From JANRLF01 sp033762815 (GTDB lineage Bacteria > Bacteroidota > Bacteroidia > Chitinophagales > CAIOSU01), in the NCBI GenBank assembly GCA_033762815.1, contig JANRLF010000005.1, positions 1 through 64,000 on the forward strand: a stretch of 64,000 bases of DNA, written 5' to 3'. The first letter of the stretch is position 1. Each line of letters starts with the position of its first letter. Below the pieces are notes generated by a model that was not told where the DNA came from, searched no databases, and was given only the letters and a program-made list of their open reading frames with translations. Made by a program: the position numbers and the translations under genes. Of this stretch, positions 26,254 to 34,889 are shown one piece after another.

Positions 26254-27672
26254 ATGGAAGCAGTAGCGGAGCAAACCTTTACTAAATTAAGCAACAGGCA
26301 TATTGATGATTTTACCCAGTTATTGGGTGTCGATAAAATTTTGACGGGCGATGCCATTGCCGGTTATGACCACGACGAGACGGAAGACCTCAGTTTCTTT
26401 CCGGAACTGGTGTTAAAGCCGGAATCGGTGGAAGAATTGGGTGCAATCATGCGCATCTGCCACCGTGAAGGTATACCAGTTACGCCTCGAGGGGCAGGTA
26501 CCGGTTTAAGCGGTGGCTGCCTGCCCGTTTATGGCGGCGTGGTAATCAGTATGGAAAAATTTAACCGCATTTTGCAGATTGATGAGCGCAACCTTCAAGT
26601 AACGGTTGAACCGGGAGTAATCACCCAAGTATTACAAGACGCTGTGAAAGAAAAGGGTTTGTTTTATCCACCTGACCCGTCCAGCAGGGGCACTTGCTTC
26701 ATCGGGGGCAACATTGCCGAAAACTCGGGTGGGCCTAAAGCAGTTAAATATGGCGTGGTGAAGGATTATGTGCTCAATTTGGAAGTGGTGCTGCCCAACG
26801 GGGAAGTGATATGGACAGGGGCGAACGTGCTGAAAAACGCTACTGGTTACAACCTTACCCAATTGATGGTTGGTAGTGAAGGCACTTTGGGAATCATTAC
26901 TAAGGCCGTTTTGAAGTTGTTGCCCTACCCGCAGCATGATATGGTGATGCTGGTGCCTTTTCGTTCTCCTGAGAAGGCTTGTGCTGCCGTATCCGCTATT
27001 TTTGCGGCTGGTATTACCCCCTCGGCTTTGGAGTTCATGGAGCGCGATGCCATTGATTTGGCCTTAGATTTTTTAGGAGATATGGTCAACTTGAGCGTTC
27101 CCGATGATATTCAGGCACATTTGTTGGTGGAAGTGGACGGCAACAACCCTGAGGTGCTGATGCAGGATTGTGAGCGTATTGCCCAAGTGGTGGAGCAATT
27201 CGATGCAGGGGAAATATTGTTTGCTGATGGTGAGGTTCAGAAGAAGGAATTGTGGATGCTGAGAAGGAATGTGGCTCATGGGGTACGTTCCACATCGATT
27301 TATAAAGAAGAGGATACCGTAGTGCCTAGGGCGGAATTGCCAGTATTGCTAAACGGGGTAAAAGCCTTGGGCAGGGAATATGGTTTCAAGTCGATTTGTT
27401 ATGGGCATGCTGGCGATGGCAACTTACATGTGAACATTGTGAAAGGCGACTTGACCGACGAGGAATGGAACATTAAATTGCCCATAGGCATCCGTAAGTT
27501 GTTTGAACTCGTAGTATCATTGGGAGGCACCTTATCAGGTGAGCATGGGATAGGGTATATCCAAAAGCCCTATATGGATATTGCTTTTAACCAAGTGCAA
27601 CTACAGTTAATGCGTGATATTAAAAAAGTTTTTGACCCAAAGGGAATTTTAAATCCAGGAAAAATATTCTAG
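26254..27672 (+). CDS. FAD-linked (S)-2-hydroxy-acid / glycolate oxidase, GlcD type
   Basis: 472 residues, the normal length of GlcD/LDH-D flavoproteins. The FAD-binding PCMH domain (about 45-225) has VTPRGAGTGLSGGCLPVYGG, PDPSSRGTCFIGGNIAENSG and VGSEGTLGIIT. The C-terminal FAD-oxidase domain has CYGHAGDGNLHVNI and LSGEHGIGYIQKPYM, with the metal-binding histidines. Such enzymes oxidise glycolate or D-lactate (or D-2-hydroxyglutarate) to the 2-oxo acid. The GlcE and GlcF partners are not adjacent, so it may act alone. A gene for a putative outer membrane protein follows 32 bases downstream. Confidence 0.88.
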   Translation: MEAVAEQTFTKLSNRHIDDFTQLLGVDKILTGDAIAGYDHDETEDLSFFPELVLKPESVEELGAIMRICHREGIPVTPRGAGTGLSGGCLPVYGGVVISMEKFNRILQIDERNLQVTVEPGVITQVLQDAVKEKGLFYPPDPSSRGTCFIGGNIAENSGGPKAVKYGVVKDYVLNLEVVLPNGEVIWTGANVLKNATGYNLTQLMVGSEGTLGIITKAVLKLLPYPQHDMVMLVPFRSPEKACAAVSAIFAAGITPSALEFMERDAIDLALDFLGDMVNLSVPDDIQAHLLVEVDGNNPEVLMQDCERIAQVVEQFDAGEILFADGEVQKKELWMLRRNVAHGVRSTSIYKEEDTVVPRAELPVLLNGVKALGREYGFKSICYGHAGDGNLHVNIVKGDLTDEEWNIKLPIGIRKLFELVVSLGGTLSGEHGIGYIQKPYMDIAFNQVQLQLMRDIKKVFDPKGILNPGKIF

Positions 27673-27704
27673 AACTTGTAACGTTTTCAATTGTTAGTAA
27701 GGAT

Positions 27705-28328
27705 ATGAAAAAAGGTCGGCTGTTATTACTCTGCTTCTTGCTGTTGATGGCGTCCTTACCGTCTATGGCTCAAATTACTACTGAACCAGTGGAGGAGGGG
27801 GATACCAGCGAGCATAGCGTGAAGCCTGCCCCTAAGTATCGCGAAGATAAACTGTGGAAGTGGAGCAATTTTTACGTGGGTGGTGTACCTGGCTTTGGTA
27901 TCAGTAGTTATTATATGGAAGTAAGCGTTGCGGGTGAAGCAGGATATTTTGTGCACAACCGCATTGCCTTGGGCTTGCAAAGCTCTTACACCTATAGCTA
28001 CGACCGCTATTACGAAGTAAGCTACAATATTATCCGCTCCGCACCCTATATAAGAGGTTATATTTGGGAAGGGCTTTTTGCGGAAGCCGCCTATGAATTT
28101 ACCACTCTAAAGAATTTTAAAGACCGCTTGAACGGTGGGGTGTTGGTACCAAGATTTACCAGCAACAGTTTATTGTTGGGCGGTGGCTATCATGATAGTT
28201 ATGAAAATGGTTTTGGTTTTTACTTTGCCGTACTAGCCAGTGTGCTAAATACCAATTCCGTATTGAACGCCAATCCGGCTTTCCAGTTGGGACTTACCTA
28301 CCGCTTTAGTGGCAATAAGCACGATTGA
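27705..28328 (+). CDS. Putative outer membrane beta-barrel protein
   Basis: 207 residues. Signal peptide (KKGRLLLLCFLLLMASLPSMAQ), then an acidic linker, then amphipathic beta strands with many aromatics (NRIALGLQSSYTYSYDRYYE, RGYIWEGLFAEAAYEF, GFGFYFAVLASVLNTN) ending in the typical FQLGLTYRFSG. This is the pattern of small eight-stranded Bacteroidota barrels. No specific function can be read. Possibly co-transcribed with the oxidase before it. Confidence 0.65.
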   Translation: MKKGRLLLLCFLLLMASLPSMAQITTEPVEEGDTSEHSVKPAPKYREDKLWKWSNFYVGGVPGFGISSYYMEVSVAGEAGYFVHNRIALGLQSSYTYSYDRYYEVSYNIIRSAPYIRGYIWEGLFAEAAYEFTTLKNFKDRLNGGVLVPRFTSNSLLLGGGYHDSYENGFGFYFAVLASVLNTNSVLNANPAFQLGLTYRFSGNKHD

Positions 28329-28364
28329 GCTTAAAATCTGCCCGTCAATTAATATCTTTATGAA

Positions 28365-28745
28365 ATGGGATTGATTTATGCGGATATTAAATTAACAAAC
28401 CCTTACGATGCTGCTCTGCAAGCATTGCAAGTGAAGGCCTTGGTAGATACTGGTGCCATGTTTCTTTGTATTCCTGAGCACGTTGCCATCCAATTGAAGC
28501 TTAAAGAATTTGAAAAGAGGGAAGTTACCATTGCTGATGGTAGTACCCGATTAGTGCCATATGTAGGACCAATTCAAATTAATTACTTAAACCGTATGTG
28601 CCTTACGGGTGCTTTAGTGCTAGGCAATTCGGTGCTTCTAGGGGCGATACCCATTGAGGATATGGATTTAGTTATCCACCCAGCCCAGTTAAAACTTACG
28701 GTAAATCCGGCAAATCCTAATATTGCAGGGGCAGTAGTCATGTAG
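28365..28745 (+). CDS. Clan AA retropepsin-like aspartic protease protein
   Basis: 126 residues, the length of a single-domain (dimeric) retropepsin. The catalytic motif is VKALVDTGAMFLCIPEHVA; later VTIADGSTRLVPYVGPIQI and VLGAIPIEDMDLVIHP correspond to the flap and the hydrophobic-hydrophobic-Gly region (LLGAIPIEDM). There is no signal peptide. Stand-alone bacterial clan AA proteins of this size are known but largely uncharacterised. Not linked to any retroelement here. Confidence 0.78.
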   Translation: MGLIYADIKLTNPYDAALQALQVKALVDTGAMFLCIPEHVAIQLKLKEFEKREVTIADGSTRLVPYVGPIQINYLNRMCLTGALVLGNSVLLGAIPIEDMDLVIHPAQLKLTVNPANPNIAGAVVM

Positions 28746-28785
28746 ATTGGGCTTATAGAAGGTCTTCGCTCAGACAACCATTGTT

Positions 28786-29223
28786 TTATTCTACCATCTT
28801 CCCCGTTACCAACAGATTGGAAGAGCCTTTTGCAATCAATTTCCCCTGTTTGCCATAAATATGGCATTCAACGTTTACCATTGTTTTTCCGTTTCTGACC
28901 ACTTTGGCAACGGCGGTAATGGTATCGCCAATGCTGGCCGGGGCCAAGAAATCCACATTCAAACTTACCGAAGTAAAGAATACCTGTTTGTTCAAGGTGA
29001 ACACGGCAAGGCCCATCATATCATCCATAATAGCGGCCGAAACGCCCCCATGTAGGTTTTTGATTGGGTTGGTCATGTCGTCGCGGATACTAAAGGAGGC
29101 CGATACATGCCCCTCCTCCGCAGAAAGCAAAGTGCCTTTCAACCACAAGGAAAATGCAGAAGGGCTCTCTTCCACCTCTTTGCCGATATGCAATTGCAGA
29201 TACTCAACTATGGGATTTTGCAT
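28786..29223 (-). CDS. PaaI-type hotdog thioesterase
   Basis: 145 residues, single hotdog domain. The helix motif is NLHGGVSAAIMDDMMGLAVF, whose HGG and following Asp are the usual catalytic region, and the strand VSLNVDFLAPASIGDTITAV is typical of the PaaI/YbgC-like group. Likely hydrolyses acyl-CoA thioesters. It lies convergent to the retropepsin-like gene and divergent to the enoyl-CoA-reductase-like SDR gene, which may indicate a shared role in acyl-CoA metabolism (inference). Confidence 0.82.
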   Translation of the reverse strand: MQNPIVEYLQLHIGKEVEESPSAFSLWLKGTLLSAEEGHVSASFSIRDDMTNPIKNLHGGVSAAIMDDMMGLAVFTLNKQVFFTSVSLNVDFLAPASIGDTITAVAKVVRNGKTMVNVECHIYGKQGKLIAKGSSNLLVTGKMVE

Positions 29224-29338
29224 GCCCGAATTTACGACTTCAGTTGCTAATTCCTTAATTGAGTTAGCAATACAGAGAATCTAGCCACTTAATACTCAGT
29301 AGTAAGTTTTTGTTATTTTCGCTACCAATCTTTTAAAT

Positions 29339-30136
29339 ATGTTCCAAGAAGGTTTATTCAAAGGTAAAGTGGTATTGGTTACAGGGGGCGGCAGCGGTAT
29401 TGGCAAGGCTATCAGTCGCCAGTTCTTGCAATATGGAGCCAAAGTCTATATCGCTTCGCGCAAGTTGGATAGGTTGGAAAAGGCCATAGAGGAATTGCAA
29501 GCTTTAGGCGATTGCACTTTTTTTGAGCTGAATATCCGAAATATAGAATCCGTAGAGGCAGCGGCACAAAAGATAAAAGCAGAGGCCGGAAAGTTGGACA
29601 TTCTAATCAATAATGCGGGAGGGCAATTTCCTTCGGCAGCAGAAATGATTGCCAACAAAGGTTGGAATGCGGTAATAGACACCAATCTAAACGGTACCTG
29701 GAACATGACCAGTGTTTTTGCCAACCATTTCTTTATACCCCAAAAACAGGGCACTATTGTGAATATTATTGCCAATATTATTAGGGGATTTCCTGGTATG
29801 GCACACACAGGTGCGGCTAGGGCAGGGGTGGACAATCTTACAAAAAGCTTGGCAGTGGAATGGGCACCCTACCATATCAAAATCAATTGCGTGGCCCCCG
29901 GTATCATTAAATCTACTGGGCTTGACCAGTACCCGCCCGAATTTTTAAAGGGCATAGAATCAAGAATACCTATGAAACGCTTAGGCAGCATTGATGAAGT
30001 GGCCAATGTTGCCTTATTTTTGTCATCCCCACTATCAGATTATATTACCGGGCAAACCATTTATATTGATGGTGGCCAAAGTTTATGGGGCAATGTATGG
30101 GAAGTGCCCGATTTCGAACCAAAAACAAGTGTATGA
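29339..30136 (+). CDS. SDR oxidoreductase, trans-2-enoyl-CoA reductase (PECR)-like
   Basis: 265 residues. NAD(P) site VTGGGSGIGKA, NNAG in LINNAGGQFPSA, and the C-terminal TGQTIYIDGGQSLW. The usual catalytic YxxxK is replaced: the segment reads HTGAARAGVDNLTKSLAVEW, lacking the normal Tyr, as in peroxisomal trans-2-enoyl-CoA reductase and 2,4-dienoyl-CoA reductase. The closest match I know is PECR (HSGAARAGV.NLTKSLALEW). It therefore probably reduces an enoyl- or dienoyl-CoA. Its stop overlaps the start of the holin-like gene (ATGA). Confidence 0.85.
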   Translation: MFQEGLFKGKVVLVTGGGSGIGKAISRQFLQYGAKVYIASRKLDRLEKAIEELQALGDCTFFELNIRNIESVEAAAQKIKAEAGKLDILINNAGGQFPSAAEMIANKGWNAVIDTNLNGTWNMTSVFANHFFIPQKQGTIVNIIANIIRGFPGMAHTGAARAGVDNLTKSLAVEWAPYHIKINCVAPGIIKSTGLDQYPPEFLKGIESRIPMKRLGSIDEVANVALFLSSPLSDYITGQTIYIDGGQSLWGNVWEVPDFEPKTSV

Positions 30137-30501
30137 AATTTCTAATCACCATATTGGTCAATGCCGTTGCAGTTTATCTCACGGCTATTTTATTGCCCGG
30201 GGTATACCTTCAAGGGTTTTGGGGAGCTATTATTGTGGCTTTGGTGCTTGCGTTGTTGAATGCGACACTTAAGCCATTATTGATTATCCTCACCATTCCA
30301 GCTACCATCTTTACTTTTGGCCTATTCCTTTTGGTAGTAAATGCATTGGTCATAATGGCTGCCGACTGGCTTTTGGACGGTTTTGATGTACGTACCTTTT
30401 GGTGGGCATTGTTATTCAGCCTAATCCTGTCAGTAATCAATTCATTGCTGGAAGATTTTGTATTTGACAAAGACAAAGAAAACGACCGCCGTAAATGGTA
30501 G
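30133..30501 (+). CDS. Small membrane protein of the phage-holin-like (4-TM) superfamily
   Basis: 122 residues from ATG 30133, which overlaps the SDR stop (ATGA). Four hydrophobic segments: LITILVNAVAVYLTAILLPG, FWGAIIVALVLALLNATLK, FGLFLLVVNALVIMAADWL and FWWALLFSLILSVINSLLED. LNATLKPLLIILTIPATIF is the hallmark of the family annotated as mycobacterial-type phage holin superfamily IV. Most members are ordinary chromosomal membrane proteins of unknown role, and there is no prophage here. Confidence 0.82.
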   Translation: MKFLITILVNAVAVYLTAILLPGVYLQGFWGAIIVALVLALLNATLKPLLIILTIPATIFTFGLFLLVVNALVIMAADWLLDGFDVRTFWWALLFSLILSVINSLLEDFVFDKDKENDRRKW

Positions 30502-31562
30502 CCACCACACCTACTTATCAAAGGGCTTTTCATACCCAAGTCAACAGTGCCACATCCAATGGCCGTTTCAACTTTGGAATCTATAACCAACCGCTGAAGG
30601 AGGTCAACCTATTGGATGCAAAGGCTCCATTGGGATTTAGCCTTCCAAGACCTTTGCAATATATGCGGCTAAAGGAGTGGCAAGCATTCCAACTGGGCAA
30701 TGAAGATTATTTTCTGATGGTGGCTATATACAATGCAAAGACCATGGCTCTGGCCCAATTCATCATACACGATATCAAGCGTGGCAAAAAAATCAAGTAT
30801 GAGCAGAAGGTGCCCTTTACGAAAATAAAGGTCGCCCAATCATTGTACGGTACTTTTTCCGAGTTCAGAAGCAAGGCTTTTTATCTTCGCGCCAACAACA
30901 AACTGGAAGAGGGCAAAATAGAAATTGAGGTAGAAACCAAGCGCTTTCAGGGCATGCCCGATATCAGGGGTCGCTTTACGGGCTACCATACACAGGCAGC
31001 GGTGCAGCCGCAGGTAGTGGTAATGCCTTTTGCCGAGAACCGCGGCATGTACTCACACAAATGCCTGATGCACATGGAAGGCAACCTGCATATCGACCGG
31101 CAATCCATCTCTTTTGAAAGAGACGAAAGCCACATGCTGATGGACGACCATAAGGGCTATTATCCTTATGTTATGCAATATGATTGGGTAACTGGTGCAG
31201 GCTTTGACACTATTCATCGATTGATTGGTTTTAACCTGACCGACAACCAAGTGACCAATCAGGAGGTGTATAACGAAAACTGTCTTTGGGTGGATGATAA
31301 GATATCACTGCTTCCCCCTGTAAAGGTAACCCGACCCCAAGGGGTTGAGAAGGATTGGTTCATTAAAGACCAATACGGGCGAGTGGATTTGGTCTTCAGT
31401 CCTGTAATCAATACTAGGGTAGATGTCAATCTTTTGGTAATTAAAAGTGACTACCATGGGCCTTATGGTTTTTTCAAAGGCTACATTATCAATGATTCAG
31501 ACAGCAAGATAAATGTGGACGGAATCTTTGGTATGGGCGAGCAATTCTATTTGCGCGCCTAG
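30495..31562 (+). CDS. DUF2804-type protein, function unknown
   Basis: 355 residues, overlapping the holin-like gene by 7 bases. No signal peptide. Beta-rich sequence with QYMRLKEWQAFQLGNEDYF early, then GYHTQAAVQPQVVVMPFAEN, YSHKCLMHMEGNLHID and a late FFKGYIINDSDSKINVDGIF, which is my basis for DUF2804 (assigned from memory). Members have been linked loosely to lipid or membrane metabolism. Its linkage to an enoyl-CoA-reductase-like SDR agrees with that but does not prove it. Converges with the AAA gene, overlapping by 4 bases. Confidence 0.72.
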   Translation: MVATTPTYQRAFHTQVNSATSNGRFNFGIYNQPLKEVNLLDAKAPLGFSLPRPLQYMRLKEWQAFQLGNEDYFLMVAIYNAKTMALAQFIIHDIKRGKKIKYEQKVPFTKIKVAQSLYGTFSEFRSKAFYLRANNKLEEGKIEIEVETKRFQGMPDIRGRFTGYHTQAAVQPQVVVMPFAENRGMYSHKCLMHMEGNLHIDRQSISFERDESHMLMDDHKGYYPYVMQYDWVTGAGFDTIHRLIGFNLTDNQVTNQEVYNENCLWVDDKISLLPPVKVTRPQGVEKDWFIKDQYGRVDLVFSPVINTRVDVNLLVIKSDYHGPYGFFKGYIINDSDSKINVDGIFGMGEQFYLRA

Positions 31563-33238
31563 CAATAAATATCCGCTGATTTGATACTAAGCAGCGCTGC
31601 TTTAGTAAGGGCATTTTCCTTTATCAAACGGTTGGCCTGTTTCTCAATCGTTTTCTCAAAAATGTTCCTAACCGTCCGGGCATTGCCAAAAGATGGGGTG
31701 CGGGCATCATAAATCTGCTGAAAGTGCTGCTGCAACTCTATTACTGCATCATCTTCCAACTGATAATCGCTTTTCTCGCAAAAGAAGCGGAACAAATCCA
31801 GCATTTCATTAGGGGTATAGTCCTCGAAATGGAAAAACTTACTGAACCTAGATTGCAAGCCAGGGTTGGAATTGACGAAATCCTGCATCTTGTCAGGGTA
31901 ACCAGCTACTATTACAACAAACTTGTCCCTTTCATCCTCCATGCGTTTCAATAGGGCAGTAATGGCTTCCTCCCCAAAATCGCCGTTGCCATTGCCTGCT
32001 AGGTTGTAGGCCTCGTCAATAAATAAAACGCCACCCAATGCTTCATCCACACGGGCATTTACCTTAGGGGCGGTATGCCCTACGTATTGGCCCACCAGCT
32101 CCGCCCTGCTAACTTCTACCAAATGGCCCTTTTCTAAAGCTCCCAAATGTTTGAATAGCCGTGCAATCAATCGGGCTACGGTGGTTTTGCCCGTACCTGG
32201 AGCACCGGTGAACACCATGTGCCTAGATACCTGCATGGCTTTCATGCCCTGTGCCTCTCGCACCTGTTGCACCTTTATCATATTTACCACCGTTTCCACT
32301 TCTGCTTTGATATTGCCCAAGGCAATAAGAGCCTGCAACTCTTGCATGGCAGTTTCTAGGCAATCCACCCGTTGGCTAGGGGTTGGGGTCTGCGGCTGCA
32401 CAGGCTCTATTTGCAATGGCTTTTCATTTTTAAGCAAGGCAATAGGGGCTATTGCCATTGGAGGAATTGCCAACTCTTCCATGGACTGTTTCGGAGCAGA
32501 CTGTTTGGTAGGGGTAGGTTTTGGCACGTCGCTTTTAAAAGCATCTATCAGTTCCAAACTGATGCGTTCCAGCAATTCGCCTTGATCAGTGATGCCAGTT
32601 TCCAAGGTTTGAATATGTGCGGCATAGGCAAGCATCGGGGCCGTGTACCTTCTACGCATATTGTCTTTACCTAAGCGGTGCATAGTAGCTAGCAAAGGAT
32701 AGCCTAAATAGTCGTTGGCACTTAAGCCCATTTGCCTCAGGCCTTCGTACAAATGGTTGAAGTAGCCATTAATAGCAGCCACCTGTGGGGGCGAAATAGG
32801 CCCTGCCAATGAGTACAAGTGCCTGGTACGTGGGTCAATCAATGGCAGGGAGGCATGCAGTGCATAAATGTCATTGGAGCCAGTTATACTCTCCGCTATG
32901 CTTTCAGTGGGCACCAAGTGGTTGTATGCATAAACAAATGCGTAACGTTCCACCAAGCTATACCCGGTTTTGCTCTTTCTTATCCGGTTGTGCATCAGCA
33001 TTAGCTCAGTCAAAACCAGCTCTCCCTTAACTATTTTGTCCACTTTTCTTCCAGCGGTGACTGACAAAGCGTTGTCGAAAGCAAAAGAAGTAGTGTACTC
33101 CGTAATAAAGGTGCTAATGAGCGACAAACAGTGGTCAAAAGCCTCCAAGGATTCCCTTTGTAGCTTTTCTATTGGGTGTTCCTCGGCTAAAATAGAATCG
33201 TTGCCGTCCCTTCTATATAACAGGTTGAATAAGCTCAT
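31559..33238 (-). CDS. CbxX/CfxQ-type AAA+ ATPase with a long helical N-domain
   Basis: 559 residues. The C-terminal AAA+ domain (about 295-559) has Walker A GAPGTGKTT (about 345), Walker B GGVLFIDEAYNLAG (about 403-416), sensor region VVIVAGYPDKM and an arginine in NPGLQSRFSKFF. This is the CbxX/SpoVK/EccA branch, which remodels partner proteins. Residues 1-235 form a mostly helical domain (ERYAFVYAYNHLVPTESIAE, GYFNHLYEGLRQMGLSANDY) that I do not recognise, joined by a Pro-rich linker (236-290). No type VII secretion or Rubisco gene is nearby, so its client is unknown. Confidence 0.85.
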   Translation of the reverse strand: MSLFNLLYRRDGNDSILAEEHPIEKLQRESLEAFDHCLSLISTFITEYTTSFAFDNALSVTAGRKVDKIVKGELVLTELMLMHNRIRKSKTGYSLVERYAFVYAYNHLVPTESIAESITGSNDIYALHASLPLIDPRTRHLYSLAGPISPPQVAAINGYFNHLYEGLRQMGLSANDYLGYPLLATMHRLGKDNMRRRYTAPMLAYAAHIQTLETGITDQGELLERISLELIDAFKSDVPKPTPTKQSAPKQSMEELAIPPMAIAPIALLKNEKPLQIEPVQPQTPTPSQRVDCLETAMQELQALIALGNIKAEVETVVNMIKVQQVREAQGMKAMQVSRHMVFTGAPGTGKTTVARLIARLFKHLGALEKGHLVEVSRAELVGQYVGHTAPKVNARVDEALGGVLFIDEAYNLAGNGNGDFGEEAITALLKRMEDERDKFVVIVAGYPDKMQDFVNSNPGLQSRFSKFFHFEDYTPNEMLDLFRFFCEKSDYQLEDDAVIELQQHFQQIYDARTPSFGNARTVRNIFEKTIEKQANRLIKENALTKAALLSIKSADIYC

Positions 33239-33498
33239 TCCCCAGCTTTGACCTAATTGATTTCTGATAAAAATATATAGAATTATCGGCCAGGCACTTA
33301 TTGGCTGTCAACAAGCAAATAGGGGAGTGTGCAATTATTTTGGCACTATTCGAGAACTTAGAAACGATGAAGGAAGTGTTAGAAACAAGTTAAGTTTATT
33401 GTAATAGGTGCACTTATCCACCGAGCTATAAAGCATGTGGATTAAAATTTTCTTAATTTATCTTACCTTTTCCGCGTTTAAAGTTTGACAAAAAAGCT

Positions 33499-34851
33499 AT
33501 GCATCCAGTACAATCATCAAGTATATCCAGTTTTATGGATGGCGTAAAGGCTGGAAGCCCTTATGAGCCCGAATTTCACCAAGCCGTATACGAAGTTGCC
33601 GAAACGGTAATTCCATTTATCGAAGCAAATCCCAAGTACCGTGAGTCCAAAATTTTGGAAAGGATTGTTGAGCCTGAACGAGTGGTTATGTTTAGGGTTT
33701 GTTGGATGGATGATAATCAACAGATTCAAGTAAATAGAGGGTATAGGGTACAGTTCAATTCGGCCATAGGCCCTTATAAAGGCGGATTGAGGTTCCATCC
33801 TACCGTAAACCTCTCTATCCTGAAGTTTTTAGGCTTTGAGCAAATTTTCAAGAACTCCCTTACCACGCTTCCTATGGGCGGGGGCAAAGGGGGAAGCGAT
33901 TTCGACCCCAAGGGAAAATCGGACAATGAGGTGATGCGGTTTTGCCAGGCATTCATGACCGAACTTTGCCGCCATATTGGTGCTGATACCGACGTTCCCG
34001 CGGGAGATATAGGGGTTGGCGGCCGAGAAATAGGGTTTATGTTTGGTCAATACAAAAAATTGCGCAATGAGTTTACAGGGGTTCTAACAGGCAAGGGAAT
34101 CAATTGGGGTGGCTCTTTAATAAGGCCTGAAGCAACAGGCTATGGCTGTGTTTATTTTGCCCAAGAAATGTTGGCCACCCGAGGGCAGAGTTTAGCAGAC
34201 AAAACGGTGGTGGTTTCAGGTTCGGGCAACGTGGCCCAATATGCCATTGAAAAGTGCCTACAATTGGGTGCAAAAGTGGTTACGGCATCTGACAGTAATG
34301 GATTTGTGTATGATACTGATGGCTTCAATAACGAAAAGCTGGCCTGGCTTATGGATTTGAAGAACAATAGGCGTGGCCGTATCAAAGAATATGCTGACCA
34401 TTTTGGAGCCATGTATGTAGATGGAAAGACTCCTTGGAATGTAAAATGTGATGTGGCCTTGCCTTGTGCTACACAAAATGAAGTGGACGGGGAAGATGCC
34501 AAAGCTTTGATATCCAATGGGGTGGTGTGTGTGGCAGAAGGCGCAAACATGCCTTGTAACATTGATGCTGTAAATGTTTTTCAAGATGCACGGATATTGT
34601 TCGCCCCAGGAAAAGCCTCCAATGCGGGTGGTGTTGCCACTAGTGGCCTTGAAATGTCGCAGAACTCCCTTCGATTGTCATGGACAAGGGAAGAAGTGGA
34701 TGCCCGCTTGCACAATATCATGAAAAGCATACACCACACCTGCCAAATATATGGAGGTAGGCCAGACGGTACTATCGATTATGTAAAGGGGGCCAATATT
34801 GGTGGGTTTGTAAAGGTAGCCGATGCGATGTTGGAACAAGGCTTAGTATAA
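33499..34851 (+). CDS. gdhA: NADP-specific glutamate dehydrogenase
   Basis: 450 residues, matching the hexameric NADP-dependent class. Motifs: GPYKGGLRFHPTVNLSILKF, LPMGGGKGGSDFDPKGKS (catalytic lysine), PAGDIGVGGREIGFMFGQY and the nucleotide site VVSGSGNVAQYA, then LPCATQNEVDGEDA and SNAGGVATSGLEMSQNS. It makes glutamate from 2-oxoglutarate, ammonium and NADPH. Monocistronic; 260 bases of upstream sequence without a gene probably hold its promoter. Confidence 0.95.
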   Translation: MHPVQSSSISSFMDGVKAGSPYEPEFHQAVYEVAETVIPFIEANPKYRESKILERIVEPERVVMFRVCWMDDNQQIQVNRGYRVQFNSAIGPYKGGLRFHPTVNLSILKFLGFEQIFKNSLTTLPMGGGKGGSDFDPKGKSDNEVMRFCQAFMTELCRHIGADTDVPAGDIGVGGREIGFMFGQYKKLRNEFTGVLTGKGINWGGSLIRPEATGYGCVYFAQEMLATRGQSLADKTVVVSGSGNVAQYAIEKCLQLGAKVVTASDSNGFVYDTDGFNNEKLAWLMDLKNNRRGRIKEYADHFGAMYVDGKTPWNVKCDVALPCATQNEVDGEDAKALISNGVVCVAEGANMPCNIDAVNVFQDARILFAPGKASNAGGVATSGLEMSQNSLRLSWTREEVDARLHNIMKSIHHTCQIYGGRPDGTIDYVKGANIGGFVKVADAMLEQGLV

Positions 34852-34889
34852 CTCTCAAAAAAAATAGGATTGAGGAGTTTACTTTAACG

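Noticed and set aside
30133..30501. Phage lysis holin
   Set aside because: The family name contains holin, yet the gene is coupled to an SDR and a DUF2804 gene and there are no lysis or structural phage genes.
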